Positions 34,326 through 43,903 of a DNA stretch of 64,000 bases are shown here, in pieces. The first letter of the stretch is position 1; the number at the start of each line of letters is the position of its first letter. The position numbers and the translations under genes were made by a program. The notes below the pieces were generated by a model, which was given only the letters and a program-made list of their open reading frames with translations, was not told the origin of the DNA and searched no databases. Source of the stretch: Pseudomonas sp. ADAK13 (lineage in GTDB: Bacteria; Pseudomonadota; Gammaproteobacteria; Pseudomonadales; Pseudomonadaceae); contig NZ_CP052860.1 in NCBI RefSeq assembly GCF_012935715.1, positions 558,001 through 622,000 of the forward strand. The letters are read 5' to 3'.

Positions 34326-35780
34326 ATGGCGTTGCCGACCTTACGGATAATCGGTTTCATTATCGGCATCTTCCTGATCACCCTGGCGATCGCCATGGTC
34401 ATCCCCATGGCGACCCTGGTGTTTTTCGAACGCACCAGCGACCTGCCATCGTTCCTCTGGGCCAGCCTGATCACGTTCATCGCAGGCCTGGCGCTGGTCA
34501 TCCCCGGTCGCCCGGAACACGTGCACCTGCGCCCGCGGGACATGTACCTCCTCACCGTGACCAGCTGGCTGGTGGTGTGCATCTTCGCCGCGCTGCCGTT
34601 CCTGCTGACCCAGCACATCAGCTACACCGACTCGTTCTTCGAAAGCATGTCCGGCATCACCGCCACGGGTTCCACGGTGCTCAGCGGCCTGGACACCATG
34701 TCCCCGGGCATCCTCATCTGGCGCTCCTTGCTGCACTGGCTCGGCGGCATCGGCTTTATCGGCATGGCGGTGGCGATCCTGCCGCTGCTGCGCATCGGCG
34801 GCATGCGCCTGTTCCAGACTGAATCTTCCGACCGCTCGGAAAAGGTCATGCCCCGCTCGCACATGGTGGCGCGCCTGATCGTGGCGGCCTACGTGGGCAT
34901 CACCATCCTCGGCAGCCTGGCGTTCTGGTGGGCCGGCATGGGCCTGTTCGATGCGATCAACCATGCGATGTCGGCCATTTCCACCGGAGGGTTTTCCACC
35001 TCCGATGAATCCCTGGCCCACTGGAAACAACCAGCAGTGCACTGGGTGGCGGTGGTGGTGATGATCATGGGCAGCCTGCCGTTCACCCTGTATGTGGCCA
35101 CGCTGCGGGGCAACCGCCGGGCGCTGATCAAGGACCAGCAGGTGCAAGGCTTGCTCGGTTTGCTGCTGGTGACCTGGCTGGTACTCGGCACTTGGTACTG
35201 GTGGACCACCGACTTGCATTGGCTGGACGCGCTGCGCCACGTGGCGGTAAACGTCACTTCAGTGGTGACCACCACCGGCTTTGCGTTGGGGGACTACAGC
35301 ATCTGGGGCAATTTCTCGCTGATGCTGTTCTTCTACCTGGGCTTTGTGGGCGGCTGCTCCGGCTCTACCGCCGGCGGCATCAAGATCTTTCGGTTCCAGG
35401 TGGCCTACATCCTGCTCAAGGCCAACTTGAACCAGCTGATTCACCCGCGCGCGGTGATCAAGCAGAAGTACAACGGCCATCGCCTCGATGAAGAAATCGT
35501 GCGCTCGATCCTGACGTTTTCGTTTTTCTTCGCCATCACCATCTGCGCCATCGCCCTGGCCCTGTCGCTGCTGGGGCTGGACTGGATGACCGCGCTGACC
35601 GGCGCCGCCAGTACCGTGTCCGGCGTGGGCCCGGGCCTGGGGGAAACCATCGGCCCGGCCGGCAACTTCTCCACCCTGCCGGACGCCGCCAAGTGGATCC
35701 TGTCCCTGGGCATGCTGCTCGGCCGGCTGGAGATCATTACGGTGTTTGTGCTGTGCATTCCGGCGTTTTGGCGTCACTGA
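34326..35780 (+). CDS. trkH: TrkH family potassium uptake protein
   Basis: 484 aa inner-membrane K+ channel subunit with four M1-P-M2 repeats. Selectivity-filter segments are visible: SMSGITATGSTVL, AISTGGFST, NVTSVVTTTGFALGD and AASTVSGVGPGLGE. It works with cytosolic TrkA, which is not in the window. The start at 34326 (MALPTLRIIGF) is chosen for the membrane N-terminus; the 51-codon extension is REPIN sequence. Its 3' end overlaps the convergent araC-type gene by 44 bp. Confidence 0.92.
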   Translation: MALPTLRIIGFIIGIFLITLAIAMVIPMATLVFFERTSDLPSFLWASLITFIAGLALVIPGRPEHVHLRPRDMYLLTVTSWLVVCIFAALPFLLTQHISYTDSFFESMSGITATGSTVLSGLDTMSPGILIWRSLLHWLGGIGFIGMAVAILPLLRIGGMRLFQTESSDRSEKVMPRSHMVARLIVAAYVGITILGSLAFWWAGMGLFDAINHAMSAISTGGFSTSDESLAHWKQPAVHWVAVVVMIMGSLPFTLYVATLRGNRRALIKDQQVQGLLGLLLVTWLVLGTWYWWTTDLHWLDALRHVAVNVTSVVTTTGFALGDYSIWGNFSLMLFFYLGFVGGCSGSTAGGIKIFRFQVAYILLKANLNQLIHPRAVIKQKYNGHRLDEEIVRSILTFSFFFAITICAIALALSLLGLDWMTALTGAASTVSGVGPGLGETIGPAGNFSTLPDAAKWILSLGMLLGRLEIITVFVLCIPAFWRH

Positions 35781-36792
35781 CGGGCGCTTCCTGCAACCGC
35801 GCCCGGTACTCGCCGGGCGTGGCATCGAACCAACGACGGAACGCCCGGAAGAAGTTGCTCGGGTCGGCAAACCCCAACAGGTAGGCAATTTCCAGTAGGG
35901 TCATGCTCGGCTGCGCCAGGTATTGCTCGGCCAATTCGCGGCGAGTGTCGTCGAGCAGGGTCTGAAAACTGGTGCCCTCCTCCTGCAAGCGGCGCTGCAG
36001 GGTGCGCTGGGACAGGTGCAGCGTCTGCGCAACCACCTCGCGCTTGGGCTCGCCCTGGGGCAGCAACCGGCACAACACCTGGCGCGCCTTGTGGGTCACG
36101 CGGCTTTCGGAAAACCGCGCCAGGTACTCCCCGGCAAAACGATCATGCAGCAACGCCATCGCCTCGTTCGCCGTGGGCAACGGCGCTTCCATGTCCGCCC
36201 GCTCGAAGATCAGCGCGTCATAGGGCGCGTTGAACACCAGCGGTGCATGGAAGGCTTGTTTATAAGGCGCCAGGTCCGCCGGCTGATCGCCCTGCACCAG
36301 CACCTTGCGCGGCTGCAGAGTGCGCCCGGTCAACCAGCCGCACAACGCCAGCGCACTCGCCAGGGAGGCTTCGGCGCTTTGCCGGGTGGGCGGCAGGTGA
36401 TCACCGTGCACGGTGAGAATCAGCGCATAGCCTTCGGGTAACAGTCGGAAACTCAGGTCGGCGCTTTCAGCAATGATCCGTTGGTAACGCACCAGCCGCA
36501 TAAAGCCTTCGGCCAGGGTGTTGCTGGACATCAAGGCATAGCCGGCCACATGAAACGACGCCGGTCGCACCACCTTCCCCATGTTCAGGCCAATCGCCGG
36601 GTTGCCCGACAGCTCTACCGCGCGCTGCCAGAGCCGGGTCATGGAGTCCTGGGGGAAACGCGCATCCGGGTCGTTCAGCGCGGCGTAATCCAGGCCGAGC
36701 TGCTTGAACAAGGCACGGCAATCCAGGCCGTCCATCTCCAGCGCCTTGACTATCCCCATCGCCCAGCTTGCAGAAGTCGTTCGTTCGCTCAT
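35737..36792 (-). CDS. AraC family regulator with AraC_N-type sensor domain (OruR-like)
   Basis: 351 aa. N-terminal arabinose-binding-like domain of the OruR/ArgR-type AraC group (SWAMGIVKALEMDGLDCRALFKQLGLDY...) and a C-terminal double HTH (about 235-335, HLSQRTLQRRLQEEGTSFQTLLDDTRRELAEQYL, AYLLGFADPSNFFRAFRRWFDATPGEYR). Target and inducer unknown. Divergent from the Mpo1-like gene, which may be a target. The 3' end overlaps trkH. Confidence 0.87.
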   Translation of the reverse strand: MSERTTSASWAMGIVKALEMDGLDCRALFKQLGLDYAALNDPDARFPQDSMTRLWQRAVELSGNPAIGLNMGKVVRPASFHVAGYALMSSNTLAEGFMRLVRYQRIIAESADLSFRLLPEGYALILTVHGDHLPPTRQSAEASLASALALCGWLTGRTLQPRKVLVQGDQPADLAPYKQAFHAPLVFNAPYDALIFERADMEAPLPTANEAMALLHDRFAGEYLARFSESRVTHKARQVLCRLLPQGEPKREVVAQTLHLSQRTLQRRLQEEGTSFQTLLDDTRRELAEQYLAQPSMTLLEIAYLLGFADPSNFFRAFRRWFDATPGEYRARLQEAPVSDAKTPECTAQTP

Positions 36793-36953
36793 GGCGTTTT
36801 CTTAACAAGGAAGGCTGAAACGACAGCCAGGAATCCGAAGGATACTAAAGTGGCATCTATTGTCACTGGCTGTTACCACTGATGACTCTAGACTCAAATA
36901 AGCTCCCCGCCGAACATCTGTCGGGCAGAACAATAACCAGAGGGCCGACCACT

Positions 36954-37265
36954 GTGGAAAATGTCAGGCAATTCAACAGCTTCGCCGATTTCTACCCGTA
37001 TTACCTGAGCGAACACGGCAACAGTACGTGCCGTCGCCTGCACTTTATCGGCACCAGCCTCGTTATCTTCATTCTTGCGTTCGCCATTGGCAAAGGCGCC
37101 TGGTGGCTGCTGCTGGCGCTGCCGGTTGCCGGCTACAGCTTTGCCTGGATCGGCCACTTCTTCTTTGAAAAGAATCGCCCGGCGACCTTCCAGCATCCGC
37201 TTTACAGCCTGCTGGGGGATTTTGTGATGTACCGCGACATGATCCTGGGCAAGGTGCCGTTCTAG
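36954..37265 (+). CDS. Mpo1-like/DUF962 membrane protein
   Basis: 103 aa from a GTG start (VENVRQFNSFADFYPYYLSEHGNSTCRRLHFIG). The family motif with His and Glu (GHFFFEKNRPATFQHP) is present, plus two membrane segments. Yeast Mpo1 is an iron-dependent dioxygenase of 2-hydroxy fatty acids; the bacterial role is not settled. An ATG at 36882 is also in frame and would add 24 residues. Followed 33 bp later by the HD gene, probably an operon. Confidence 0.85.
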   Translation: MENVRQFNSFADFYPYYLSEHGNSTCRRLHFIGTSLVIFILAFAIGKGAWWLLLALPVAGYSFAWIGHFFFEKNRPATFQHPLYSLLGDFVMYRDMILGKVPF

Positions 37266-37298
37266 CCCCGTCCCTCAAAAACAATAAGAGAGGCTTTG

Positions 37299-37883
37299 AT
37301 GAACCAGCAGGCCCGCTTCACCCATATGCAGGACGGCACCCAGGAAGACTGGGCGATCATCGCCAAGGATTTCAGCGCCTACGCCCGGCAATTGCCCGGC
37401 CGGATCCTTGCGCATCTGCGGTTGCTGGAGGGCGACTTCGGCGGTTTCCCGGTGGACCGCCTGACCCATTCGCTGCAAACCGCCAGCCGTGCCTGGCACG
37501 ACGGGCGCGATGAAGAATACGTGGTGTGCGCCCTGCTCCATGACATCGGCGACACCCTGGGCTCCTACAACCACCCGGACATCGCCGCCGCGATCCTCAA
37601 GCCGTTTGTAAGCCCCGAGAACCTGTGGATGGTGGAGAAGCACGGGATCTTTCAGGGCTACTACTTCTTCCATCACCTGGGGATGGACCGCCACCTGCGC
37701 GAGCAATTTGGCGACCATCCGCAGTACCGCCAAACCATCGAGTTCTGCGCGCAGTACGACGCGGCAGCGTTCGATCCGGCCTACGACACCCTGCCGCTGA
37801 GCTTCTTCGAACCGATGCTGGCACGGCTGTTTGCCCAGCCGAAGAACTCGCTCTACAAGGCCGCGATGGAGCGTCAGGGCTAA
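37299..37883 (+). CDS. HD domain phosphohydrolase
   Basis: 194 aa. HD motif ALLHDIGDTLG with a preceding His (DRLTHSLQTA) and a further HHLG region, which together make a metal site for phosphate ester hydrolysis. Proteins of this type often sit beside Mpo1-like genes. Substrate unknown. SD AGAGAGG lies before the ATG at 37299. The stop overlaps the convergent MFS gene by 4 bp. Confidence 0.83.
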   Translation: MNQQARFTHMQDGTQEDWAIIAKDFSAYARQLPGRILAHLRLLEGDFGGFPVDRLTHSLQTASRAWHDGRDEEYVVCALLHDIGDTLGSYNHPDIAAAILKPFVSPENLWMVEKHGIFQGYYFFHHLGMDRHLREQFGDHPQYRQTIEFCAQYDAAAFDPAYDTLPLSFFEPMLARLFAQPKNSLYKAAMERQG

Positions 37884-39181
37884 ACCGGCAGCAACGTGCC
37901 GCCCTGGCCGGTCTGGGCGACTGGCTCGGGGCCTTTAACAATCTCCCGGGCCACGGTCAGGATGATGATGGCGGCGATGATGTCGAAAATCGCCAGCACC
38001 ACAAACAGCGGGCTGTAGCCGACCTTGGTCACCAGCACACCGAACACGGCGGTAAATGCAGCGGCCCCGATAAACCCGCACATCTGCCCGCCGCCGGTCG
38101 CGGTGGCCACGTCGTTCTTGCCAAACGAGTCCGAGGCGATGGAAAACAGCGCGCCCGACAAAGTCTGGTGGGCGAAACCGCCGACGCACAGCAGGGCAAT
38201 CGCGGTGTATGCGCTGTCTACGAGGCCGATGCAGGCCGGGCCGATCATGCACAGGCAGCCGAACAACATCACCAGCTTGCGCGACGTGAACAGCGAGACC
38301 TTGAAGTAGCGATGGAACAGCGGGCTCAGGTAGCCGCCCAGCACGCAGCCGATGTCGGCAGCGAGAAACGGCAGCCAGGCAAACAGCGCCATTTCCTTGA
38401 TGTTCATGTGCCGCTCGGTCATCAGGTACAGCGGAATCCAGGCGTTGAAGGTCTGCCAGGCCGGCTCCGAGAGCATGCGCGCCGAGGCGATGGCGAAAAA
38501 ATTGCGGCTCTTGAGGATGCGCTTCCAGCTGGCTTTCTTCTGCGCGCCTTCCTTGAGGTGGGTTTCCTGGCCGGCTTCGATGTACTCGCGCTCGGCCTGA
38601 GCGAGCAGGCGCTGGTCACGCGGGTGTTTGTACAGCAGCAGCCACAGCCCACTCCACACCAGGCCGATGCCGCCGACAATCAGGAACGCCAACTGCCAGC
38701 CGCTGTGCAAAATTGCCCAGACCACCAGTGGCGGCGCCAGCAACGCCCCAAACGAGGAGCCAAAGTTGAACCAGCCGATGGCGACGGAGCGCTCCTTGGC
38801 CGGGAACCACTCGGTAATCGCCTTGACGCCGCCGGGGAAACCCGCCGACTCCGTCAGCCCCAGCGCGCCACGGGCCACCGCCAGGCTCTGCCAACCGGTG
38901 GCAAACGCGGCCAGCGCGCACACCACCGACCAGGAAATGGCAAAGATCGCAAAGCCCATCTTGGTGCCAATCGCGTCGATTACATAACCGGCGATCGGCT
39001 GCATCAAGGCGTAGCACACCTGCCAGGCAACGACGATATGGGAGTACTGCTCAGTGGAGATGCTCAGGTCGGTCATCAGCGTGGGGGCTGCGACTGAGAG
39101 CGTGTTGCGGGCCAGGTAGTTAATAATCAGGCCGACCGTCATCAGCCCGACCATCCACCAACGGATGCCTTTGATTTTCAT
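37880..39181 (-). CDS. MFS transporter, hexuronate/hydroxy-acid (ACS) type
   Basis: 433 aa, 12 membrane segments. It begins RWWMVGLMTVGLIINYLARNTLSVAAPTL and has the family sequence GLTESAGFPGGVKAITEWFPAKERSVAIGWFNFGSSFGALLAPPLV, characteristic of anion:cation symporters for hexuronates, glucarate or related sugar acids. No catabolic genes are adjacent, so the substrate is unknown. Its promoter and two operator-like sites are visible upstream. Confidence 0.88.
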   Translation of the reverse strand: MKIKGIRWWMVGLMTVGLIINYLARNTLSVAAPTLMTDLSISTEQYSHIVVAWQVCYALMQPIAGYVIDAIGTKMGFAIFAISWSVVCALAAFATGWQSLAVARGALGLTESAGFPGGVKAITEWFPAKERSVAIGWFNFGSSFGALLAPPLVVWAILHSGWQLAFLIVGGIGLVWSGLWLLLYKHPRDQRLLAQAEREYIEAGQETHLKEGAQKKASWKRILKSRNFFAIASARMLSEPAWQTFNAWIPLYLMTERHMNIKEMALFAWLPFLAADIGCVLGGYLSPLFHRYFKVSLFTSRKLVMLFGCLCMIGPACIGLVDSAYTAIALLCVGGFAHQTLSGALFSIASDSFGKNDVATATGGGQMCGFIGAAAFTAVFGVLVTKVGYSPLFVVLAIFDIIAAIIILTVAREIVKGPEPVAQTGQGGTLLPV

Positions 39182-39270
39182 CGCTTCACCTTAATTATTT
39201 TTAGATTTGAGGCGTACGTTCTGCGACCGAGCGCATCCGTATTACGGGCGCTATAAAACTGTAACGTCAT

Positions 39271-39351
39271 ATGTCGTCATACAACTATTAGCGTTATATT
39301 CAGTCAGCAGCGCGATGTCAATCCGTTAAGGGTGATGTTGTACGATGACAA
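39271..39351 (-). promoter_or_regulatory. MFS promoter with two operator-like sites
   Basis: Minus strand: -35 TTGACA (39316-39321), 17 bp, -10 TATAAC (39293-39298). Just after the expected start of transcription is TTGTATGACGACAT (39271-39284, minus strand). Upstream of -35, in opposite orientation, is TTGTACGATGACAA (39338-39351). The sites agree as TTGTAYGAYGACA and their centres are 67 bp apart, an arrangement typical of GntR-type repression. Confidence 0.65.
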
Positions 39352-39516
39352 TGGATCCACCTGTGGCGCCACGTCACTTGCGCAGCGGGATGAAGACGGG
39401 TTCATTTTCCGAGATAAAATCTTTCTGTCATTTACAGTGCTGTATCCTGCACAGGCTTTTTGAAAGCGCGGAATCACCTGCGATTGATAAAACAGATCTT
39501 GCGAGGAGCGACGACG

Positions 39517-39645
39517 ATGCACGAAATCCCTAATCTCCCCTTCCCAAGCCTGCGCGAAACTGAGCAGCCAACCCCGCAACAGGCCGGCGCCAGCAAGCCC
39601 GAGCCAAAAGAGGCAAAACCGGTCGACCGCAAAAGCGAAGACTGA
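39517..39645 (+). CDS. Small Pro/Glu/Lys-rich protein, 42 aa
   Basis: ATG with GAGGAG about nine bases upstream. The product is hydrophilic, rich in Pro, Glu and Lys (MHEIPNLPFPSLRETEQPTPQQ...), with no membrane segment or recognised domain. Followed by a strong hairpin at 39663-39697. Confidence 0.5.
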   Translation: MHEIPNLPFPSLRETEQPTPQQAGASKPEPKEAKPVDRKSED

Positions 39646-39662
39646 GTGCCGTACCCAGACCG

Positions 39663-39697
39663 TGTGGAAAGCGTGACATTGCGCGCTTTCCACACCG
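39663..39697. other. Hairpin between two small ORFs
   Basis: GTGTGGAAAGCG and CGCGCTTTCCACAC pair across an 8 bp loop. There is no T-run; it may be a 3' structure of the 42-aa gene. Confidence 0.6.
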
Positions 39698-39719
39698 CCT
39701 GAACACCGTGAGCCCCGCC

Positions 39720-39893
39720 ATGACCGACACCACCCCCGATACAGCCCTGCTCGACACTGCCCTGCAGATGGTCGATGTCTGGAACCGCCTCACCCCGGAA
39801 AAACAGGCACTCCTGCTCAAGCGCTTCGGCACCCAGGAAAACGCCCTCGCCGCGCTGGTGACCACGCAACTGCTCAACCCCGCCGATCGCTAA
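39720..39893 (+). CDS. Small hypothetical protein, 57 aa
   Basis: Starts at ATG 39720 ([36 protein letters not shown]) or at GTG 39708; neither SD is strong. Short helical soluble protein without recognised domain. Codon use looks like that of neighbouring genes, so it is probably expressed. Confidence 0.5.
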   Translation: MTDTTPDTALLDTALQMVDVWNRLTPEKQALLLKRFGTQENALAALVTTQLLNPADR

Positions 39894-39979
39894 AAGTTTG
39901 GTTTCCTGCCCCCGCGCACGCCCAGCATCGGTATCATAAGCAGCCTATCTTTTCCTGCTGCGACAGTGGACCTCTCCCC

Positions 39980-41179
39980 ATGCCAGATACCCAGCGCCCC
40001 ATGGCGGTCACGCTGCAAGTCGTTTCCATCGTCCTGTTCACCTTTATCGGCTACCTGAACATCGGCATTCCGCTGGCCGTGTTGCCGGGCTATGTGCACA
40101 GCGACCTGGGCTTTGGCGCCGTGATCGCGGGCCTGGTGATCAGCGTGCAGTACCTGGCCACCCTGCTGAGCCGGCCCTATGCCGGGCGCATCATCGATAA
40201 CCGCGGCAGCAAACGCGCCGTCATGTACGGCCTGGCCGGTTGCGGGTTAAGCGGCGTGTTCATGTTGCTCTCGGCGTGGTTATCGCACCTGCCGGCGTTG
40301 AGCCTCACCAGCCTGCTGATCGGCCGCCTGGTGCTGGGCAGCGCTGAAAGCCTGGTGGGCTCTGGCTCCATCGGCTGGGGCATCGGCCGGGTCGGCGCGG
40401 CGAACACCGCCAAGGTCATCTCCTGGAACGGCATCGCCAGCTACGGCGCCCTGGCCATCGGTGCGCCGCTGGGGGTGTTGCTGGTCAGTCATTTCGGGCT
40501 GTGGAGCATGGGTGTCAGCATCATCCTGCTGGCGGTGCTGGGCCTGCTGCTGGCCTGGCCGAAAGTCGCCGCGCCGATCGTGGTGGGCGAGCGCCTGCCG
40601 TTCATGCATGTACTGGGACGCGTGCTGCCCCACGGCTGCGGGCTGGCGTTGGGCTCGATCGGGTTTGGCACCATCGCTACCTTCATCACCTTGTATTACG
40701 CGACCCAGCATTGGGATAACGCCGTGCTGTGCCTGAGCCTGTTTGGTGCCAGCTTTATCGGGGCGCGGTTGCTGTTCGGGAATTTGATCAACCGGATTGG
40801 CGGGTTTCGCGTGGCGATTGCCTGCCTGTCGGTAGAGACCCTGGGCCTGCTGCTGTTGTGGCTAGCGCCGGATCCTCATCTCGCACTGGCGGGTGCGGCG
40901 TTGAGCGGGTTTGGCTTTTCCCTGGTGTTTCCGGCGCTGGGGGTGGAGGCGGTCAACCTGGTGCCCGCTTCAAGCCGGGGCGCGGCGGTGGGTGCGTATT
41001 CGCTGTTTATCGACTTGTCGCTGGGGATCACCGGGCCGTTGGCCGGGGCGATTGCGGCGGGGTTCGGGTTTGCCTCGATCTTCCTGTTTGCGGCGATCGC
41101 GGCGTTTGGCGGGCTGCTGTTGAGCCTGTACTTGTACCGGCAGGCGCCGAAGTATCGCGAAGAACGGGAAGCGAGCTAG
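39980..41179 (+). CDS. MFS transporter, YhhS-like
   Basis: 399 aa, 12 membrane segments. The MFS loop 2-3 motif is in the form [19 protein letters not shown], and the sequence [47 protein letters not shown] matches the YhhS/UPF0226 drug-efflux-like subfamily. Substrate unknown. The stop overlaps convergent arfB by 4 bp. Confidence 0.87.
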   Translation: MPDTQRPMAVTLQVVSIVLFTFIGYLNIGIPLAVLPGYVHSDLGFGAVIAGLVISVQYLATLLSRPYAGRIIDNRGSKRAVMYGLAGCGLSGVFMLLSAWLSHLPALSLTSLLIGRLVLGSAESLVGSGSIGWGIGRVGAANTAKVISWNGIASYGALAIGAPLGVLLVSHFGLWSMGVSIILLAVLGLLLAWPKVAAPIVVGERLPFMHVLGRVLPHGCGLALGSIGFGTIATFITLYYATQHWDNAVLCLSLFGASFIGARLLFGNLINRIGGFRVAIACLSVETLGLLLLWLAPDPHLALAGAALSGFGFSLVFPALGVEAVNLVPASSRGAAVGAYSLFIDLSLGITGPLAGAIAAGFGFASIFLFAAIAAFGGLLLSLYLYRQAPKYREEREAS

Positions 41180-41589
41180 AAGTCGACCTTGCCGCGCCCG
41201 GCCTTGATGCTGCCGCGTTTGGTCTTGGATTCAAGGCGGCGCTTTTTTGAGCCCAGGGTGGGTTTGGTGGGGCGGCGTTTCTTTTCGACCTTGGTGGCGC
41301 TCTGGATCAGCTCGACCAAACGCTCGAGGGCGTCGGCGCGGTTCTGTTCCTGGGTGCGGTATTGCTGGGCCTTGAGGATCAGCACGCCTTCGCTGGTGAT
41401 GCGGCTGTCGCGCAGGGCCAGCAGGCGTTCCTTGTAGAAGTCAGGCAGGGACGAGGCCGGTATGTCGAAACGCAGGTGCACGGCGCTGGAAACCTTGTTG
41501 ACGTTCTGACCGCCGGCGCCTTGGGCGCGGATGGCCGTCAACTCGATCTCGGCGTCGGGGAGGTGCACGTTGTTGGAAATCACCAGCAT
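41176..41589 (-). CDS. arfB: Alternative ribosome-rescue factor ArfB (YaeJ)
   Basis: 137 aa peptidyl-tRNA hydrolase that frees stalled ribosomes without trans-translation. Class I release-factor domain with the GGQ motif ([21 protein letters not shown]) and the basic C-terminal tail that enters the mRNA channel ([35 protein letters not shown]). The start at 41589 gives [11 protein letters not shown], the usual N-terminus; the longer frame reads into the repeat element. Only 65 bp separate the start from the 0.83 kb element. Confidence 0.93.
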   Translation of the reverse strand: MLVISNNVHLPDAEIELTAIRAQGAGGQNVNKVSSAVHLRFDIPASSLPDFYKERLLALRDSRITSEGVLILKAQQYRTQEQNRADALERLVELIQSATKVEKKRRPTKPTLGSKKRRLESKTKRGSIKAGRGKVDF

Positions 41590-41654
41590 TTTTTGATCGG
41601 GCCTTGGGGGTGGGGGGTGAGGATACGCCAATGTGGTGGGCTTCTGGGCACCGG

Positions 41655-42488
41655 GGGTATATCCGTTATTTAGGTAACGGCCGCCTATGGTTCCGCTCTT
41701 ACAGCGGCTCACTTTTGAACAGCGCAAAAGTAAGCAAAACGCTCTTGCCCCACCACTCGGCACCTCGCTCAGGCTCGGTGTGCCCTCTCTCCGGTACTAC
41801 TCCGCGGGCCGCCGCGACGGGGCGTCCCTGCCCCGTCGCGGCTAAACCGGCGTCCTGCCGGTTTACCCGCTCCGTACTACCTGCGTTCGGCCAGCGTGGT
41901 TTAACGGGGCGCCTAAGATCAAGATCAAAAGCAGATCAACAGCACAGCGGCCTACAGGCCGGCTTGAGTGGTGTGAAGCAAAAGCAAGATCAAAATCAAA
42001 ATCTACAGCGGGCACGGTCCAACTGTAGGAGCTGGCTTGCCTGCGATGGCCTCGCCTCGGTGTACCTGAAAAACCGAGGTGTCTGCATCGCAGGCAAGCC
42101 AGCTCCCACAGAAAAGCAGAGCCGCAGCAGTTTCAGCTTTGGCTTTCGCTTTGGCTTTTGATCTGGCTTCTACCACTCAAGCCGGCCTGTAGGCCGCTGT
42201 GCTCTTGCTTTTGATCTTGATCTGGCTCTGACTGCCCCAATAAGCCCGAGGCCGAACGCAGGGATTGAGGAGCGGGTAAACCGGCAGGACGCCGGTTTAG
42301 CCGCGACGGGGCAGGGACGCCCCGTCGCGGCGGCCCGCGGAGCAATGCCGGAGTGAGGGAACACCGAGCCTGAGCGAGGTGCCGACAGGCGGGGCAGAGC
42401 CCTTTGGTTACTTTGGGGCTTTTCCAAAGTGACCCGCTGTAAGAGCGGAACCAATAGCGGCCGTTACCGCAACAACGGATATGTACTC
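41655..42488. repeat. 0.83 kb palindromic element, copy 2
   Basis: Same order of inverted blocks as copy 1 (11591-12418), with a central REPIN at 42024-42110. The left end reads GTATATCCGTTATTTAGGTA; the right end is slightly diverged (GCGGTAACGG in place of TTTAGGTAACGG). The right end lies 2 bp from the stop codon of the minus-strand permease gene. Open frames inside it are repeat by-products. Confidence 0.9.
42024..42110. repeat. REPIN at the centre of element copy 2
   Basis: TGTAGGAGCTGGCTTGCCTG and its inverse, at the position equivalent to the REPIN in copy 1. Confidence 0.9.
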
Positions 42489-42490
42489 AA

Positions 42491-43903
42491 TCACCCCGGA
42501 CTCACCACCCCCTCCTCCCGAGCCTTGCGCTTATTCTTGATGCCGTAGCAAACCCACATAAACACCACCCACACCGGAATCGCATACACCGACACCTGAA
42601 TCCCCGGAATCAGCAGCATCACGCCAAGAATAAACACCACAAACGCCAGGCAAATGTAATTCCCATACGGGTACCAAAGCGCTTTGAACAACGGCACCTG
42701 CCCCGTCCGATCCATATGCTGCCTGAACTTGAAATGCGAAAAACTGATCATCGCCCAGTTAATCACCAGGGTCGCCACCACCAGCGACATCAACAGCTCC
42801 AGCGCATGCTGGGGAATCAGATAATTCATCAACACCGCCACCAGCGTAATCGCCGCCGACGCCAGGATCGACCGCACCGGCACCCCGCGCTTGTCGATCT
42901 TCGCCAACACCCGAGGCGCATCACCCTGCTCGGCCATCCCCAACAACATGCGACTGTTGCAGTAGGTGCCACTGTTGTAGACCGACAACGCCGCCGTCAG
43001 CACCACAAAGTTGAGAATGTGCGCCGCCGTGTTACTGCCCAGCATTGAAAACACCTGCACAAACGGGCTGCCGCTGTAGGCGTCACCGGAAGCATTCAGG
43101 GTTTCCAGCAAGCTGTCCCAAGGCGTCAACGACAACAACACCACCAACGCGCCAATGTAGAAAATCAGAATCCGGTAGATCACCTGGTTGATCGCCTTCG
43201 GAATCACCGTACGCGGCTGGTCCGCCTCAGCCGCAGTAAACCCGAGCATCTCCAGGCCGCCAAACGAGAACATGATGATCGCCATGGCCATCACCAGACC
43301 ACCGACGCCGTGGGGAAAGAAACCGCCGTGTTCCCACAGGTTGGTCACCGAGGCTTGCGGCCCGCCGGTGCCGCTCACCAGCAGGTAGCTGCCCAGGGCG
43401 ATCATGCCGACGATGGCGACCACCTTGATGATCGCAAACCAGAACTCGGCCTCGCCGAAGACTTTGACGTTGGACAGGTTGATCACATTGATCAGCACGA
43501 AAAAGGCCGCTGCCGACACCCAGGTCGGGATCTCGGGCCACCAGTAGTGCACGTATTTACCGACGGCCGTCAGCTCCGACATGCCCACCAGGATGTACAA
43601 AATCCAGCAGTTCCAGCCCGACAGGAAGCCGGCGAAACCGCCCCAATACTTGTGGGCAAAGTGGCTGAAGGAACCGGCCACCGGCTCTTCGACGATCATT
43701 TCGCCCAGCTGACGCATGATCATGAAGGCGATAAAGCCGCAGATGGCGTAGCCGAGGATCATCGACGGCCCGGCGGATTTCAGCACGCCGGCCGAGCCCA
43801 GGAACAGCCCGGTGCCAATCGCGCCACCGAGGGCGATCAGTTGAATATGGCGATTTTTCAGGCCGCGCTTCAGTTCGCCTGAATGCGAGTTGGCTTCACT
43901 CAT
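42491..43903 (-). CDS. Amino-acid permease, AroP/ProY type
   Basis: 470 aa, 12 membrane segments of the APC family. N-terminal LKRGLKNRHIQLIALGGAIGTGLFLGSAGVLKSAGPSMILGYAICGFIAFMIMRQLGEM is the AAT-subfamily signature. It imports a neutral amino acid, probably aromatic or proline. ATG 43903 is preferred over TTG 43921. Divergent from the small-peptide gene. Confidence 0.87.
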   Translation of the reverse strand: MSEANSHSGELKRGLKNRHIQLIALGGAIGTGLFLGSAGVLKSAGPSMILGYAICGFIAFMIMRQLGEMIVEEPVAGSFSHFAHKYWGGFAGFLSGWNCWILYILVGMSELTAVGKYVHYWWPEIPTWVSAAAFFVLINVINLSNVKVFGEAEFWFAIIKVVAIVGMIALGSYLLVSGTGGPQASVTNLWEHGGFFPHGVGGLVMAMAIIMFSFGGLEMLGFTAAEADQPRTVIPKAINQVIYRILIFYIGALVVLLSLTPWDSLLETLNASGDAYSGSPFVQVFSMLGSNTAAHILNFVVLTAALSVYNSGTYCNSRMLLGMAEQGDAPRVLAKIDKRGVPVRSILASAAITLVAVLMNYLIPQHALELLMSLVVATLVINWAMISFSHFKFRQHMDRTGQVPLFKALWYPYGNYICLAFVVFILGVMLLIPGIQVSVYAIPVWVVFMWVCYGIKNKRKAREEGVVSPG

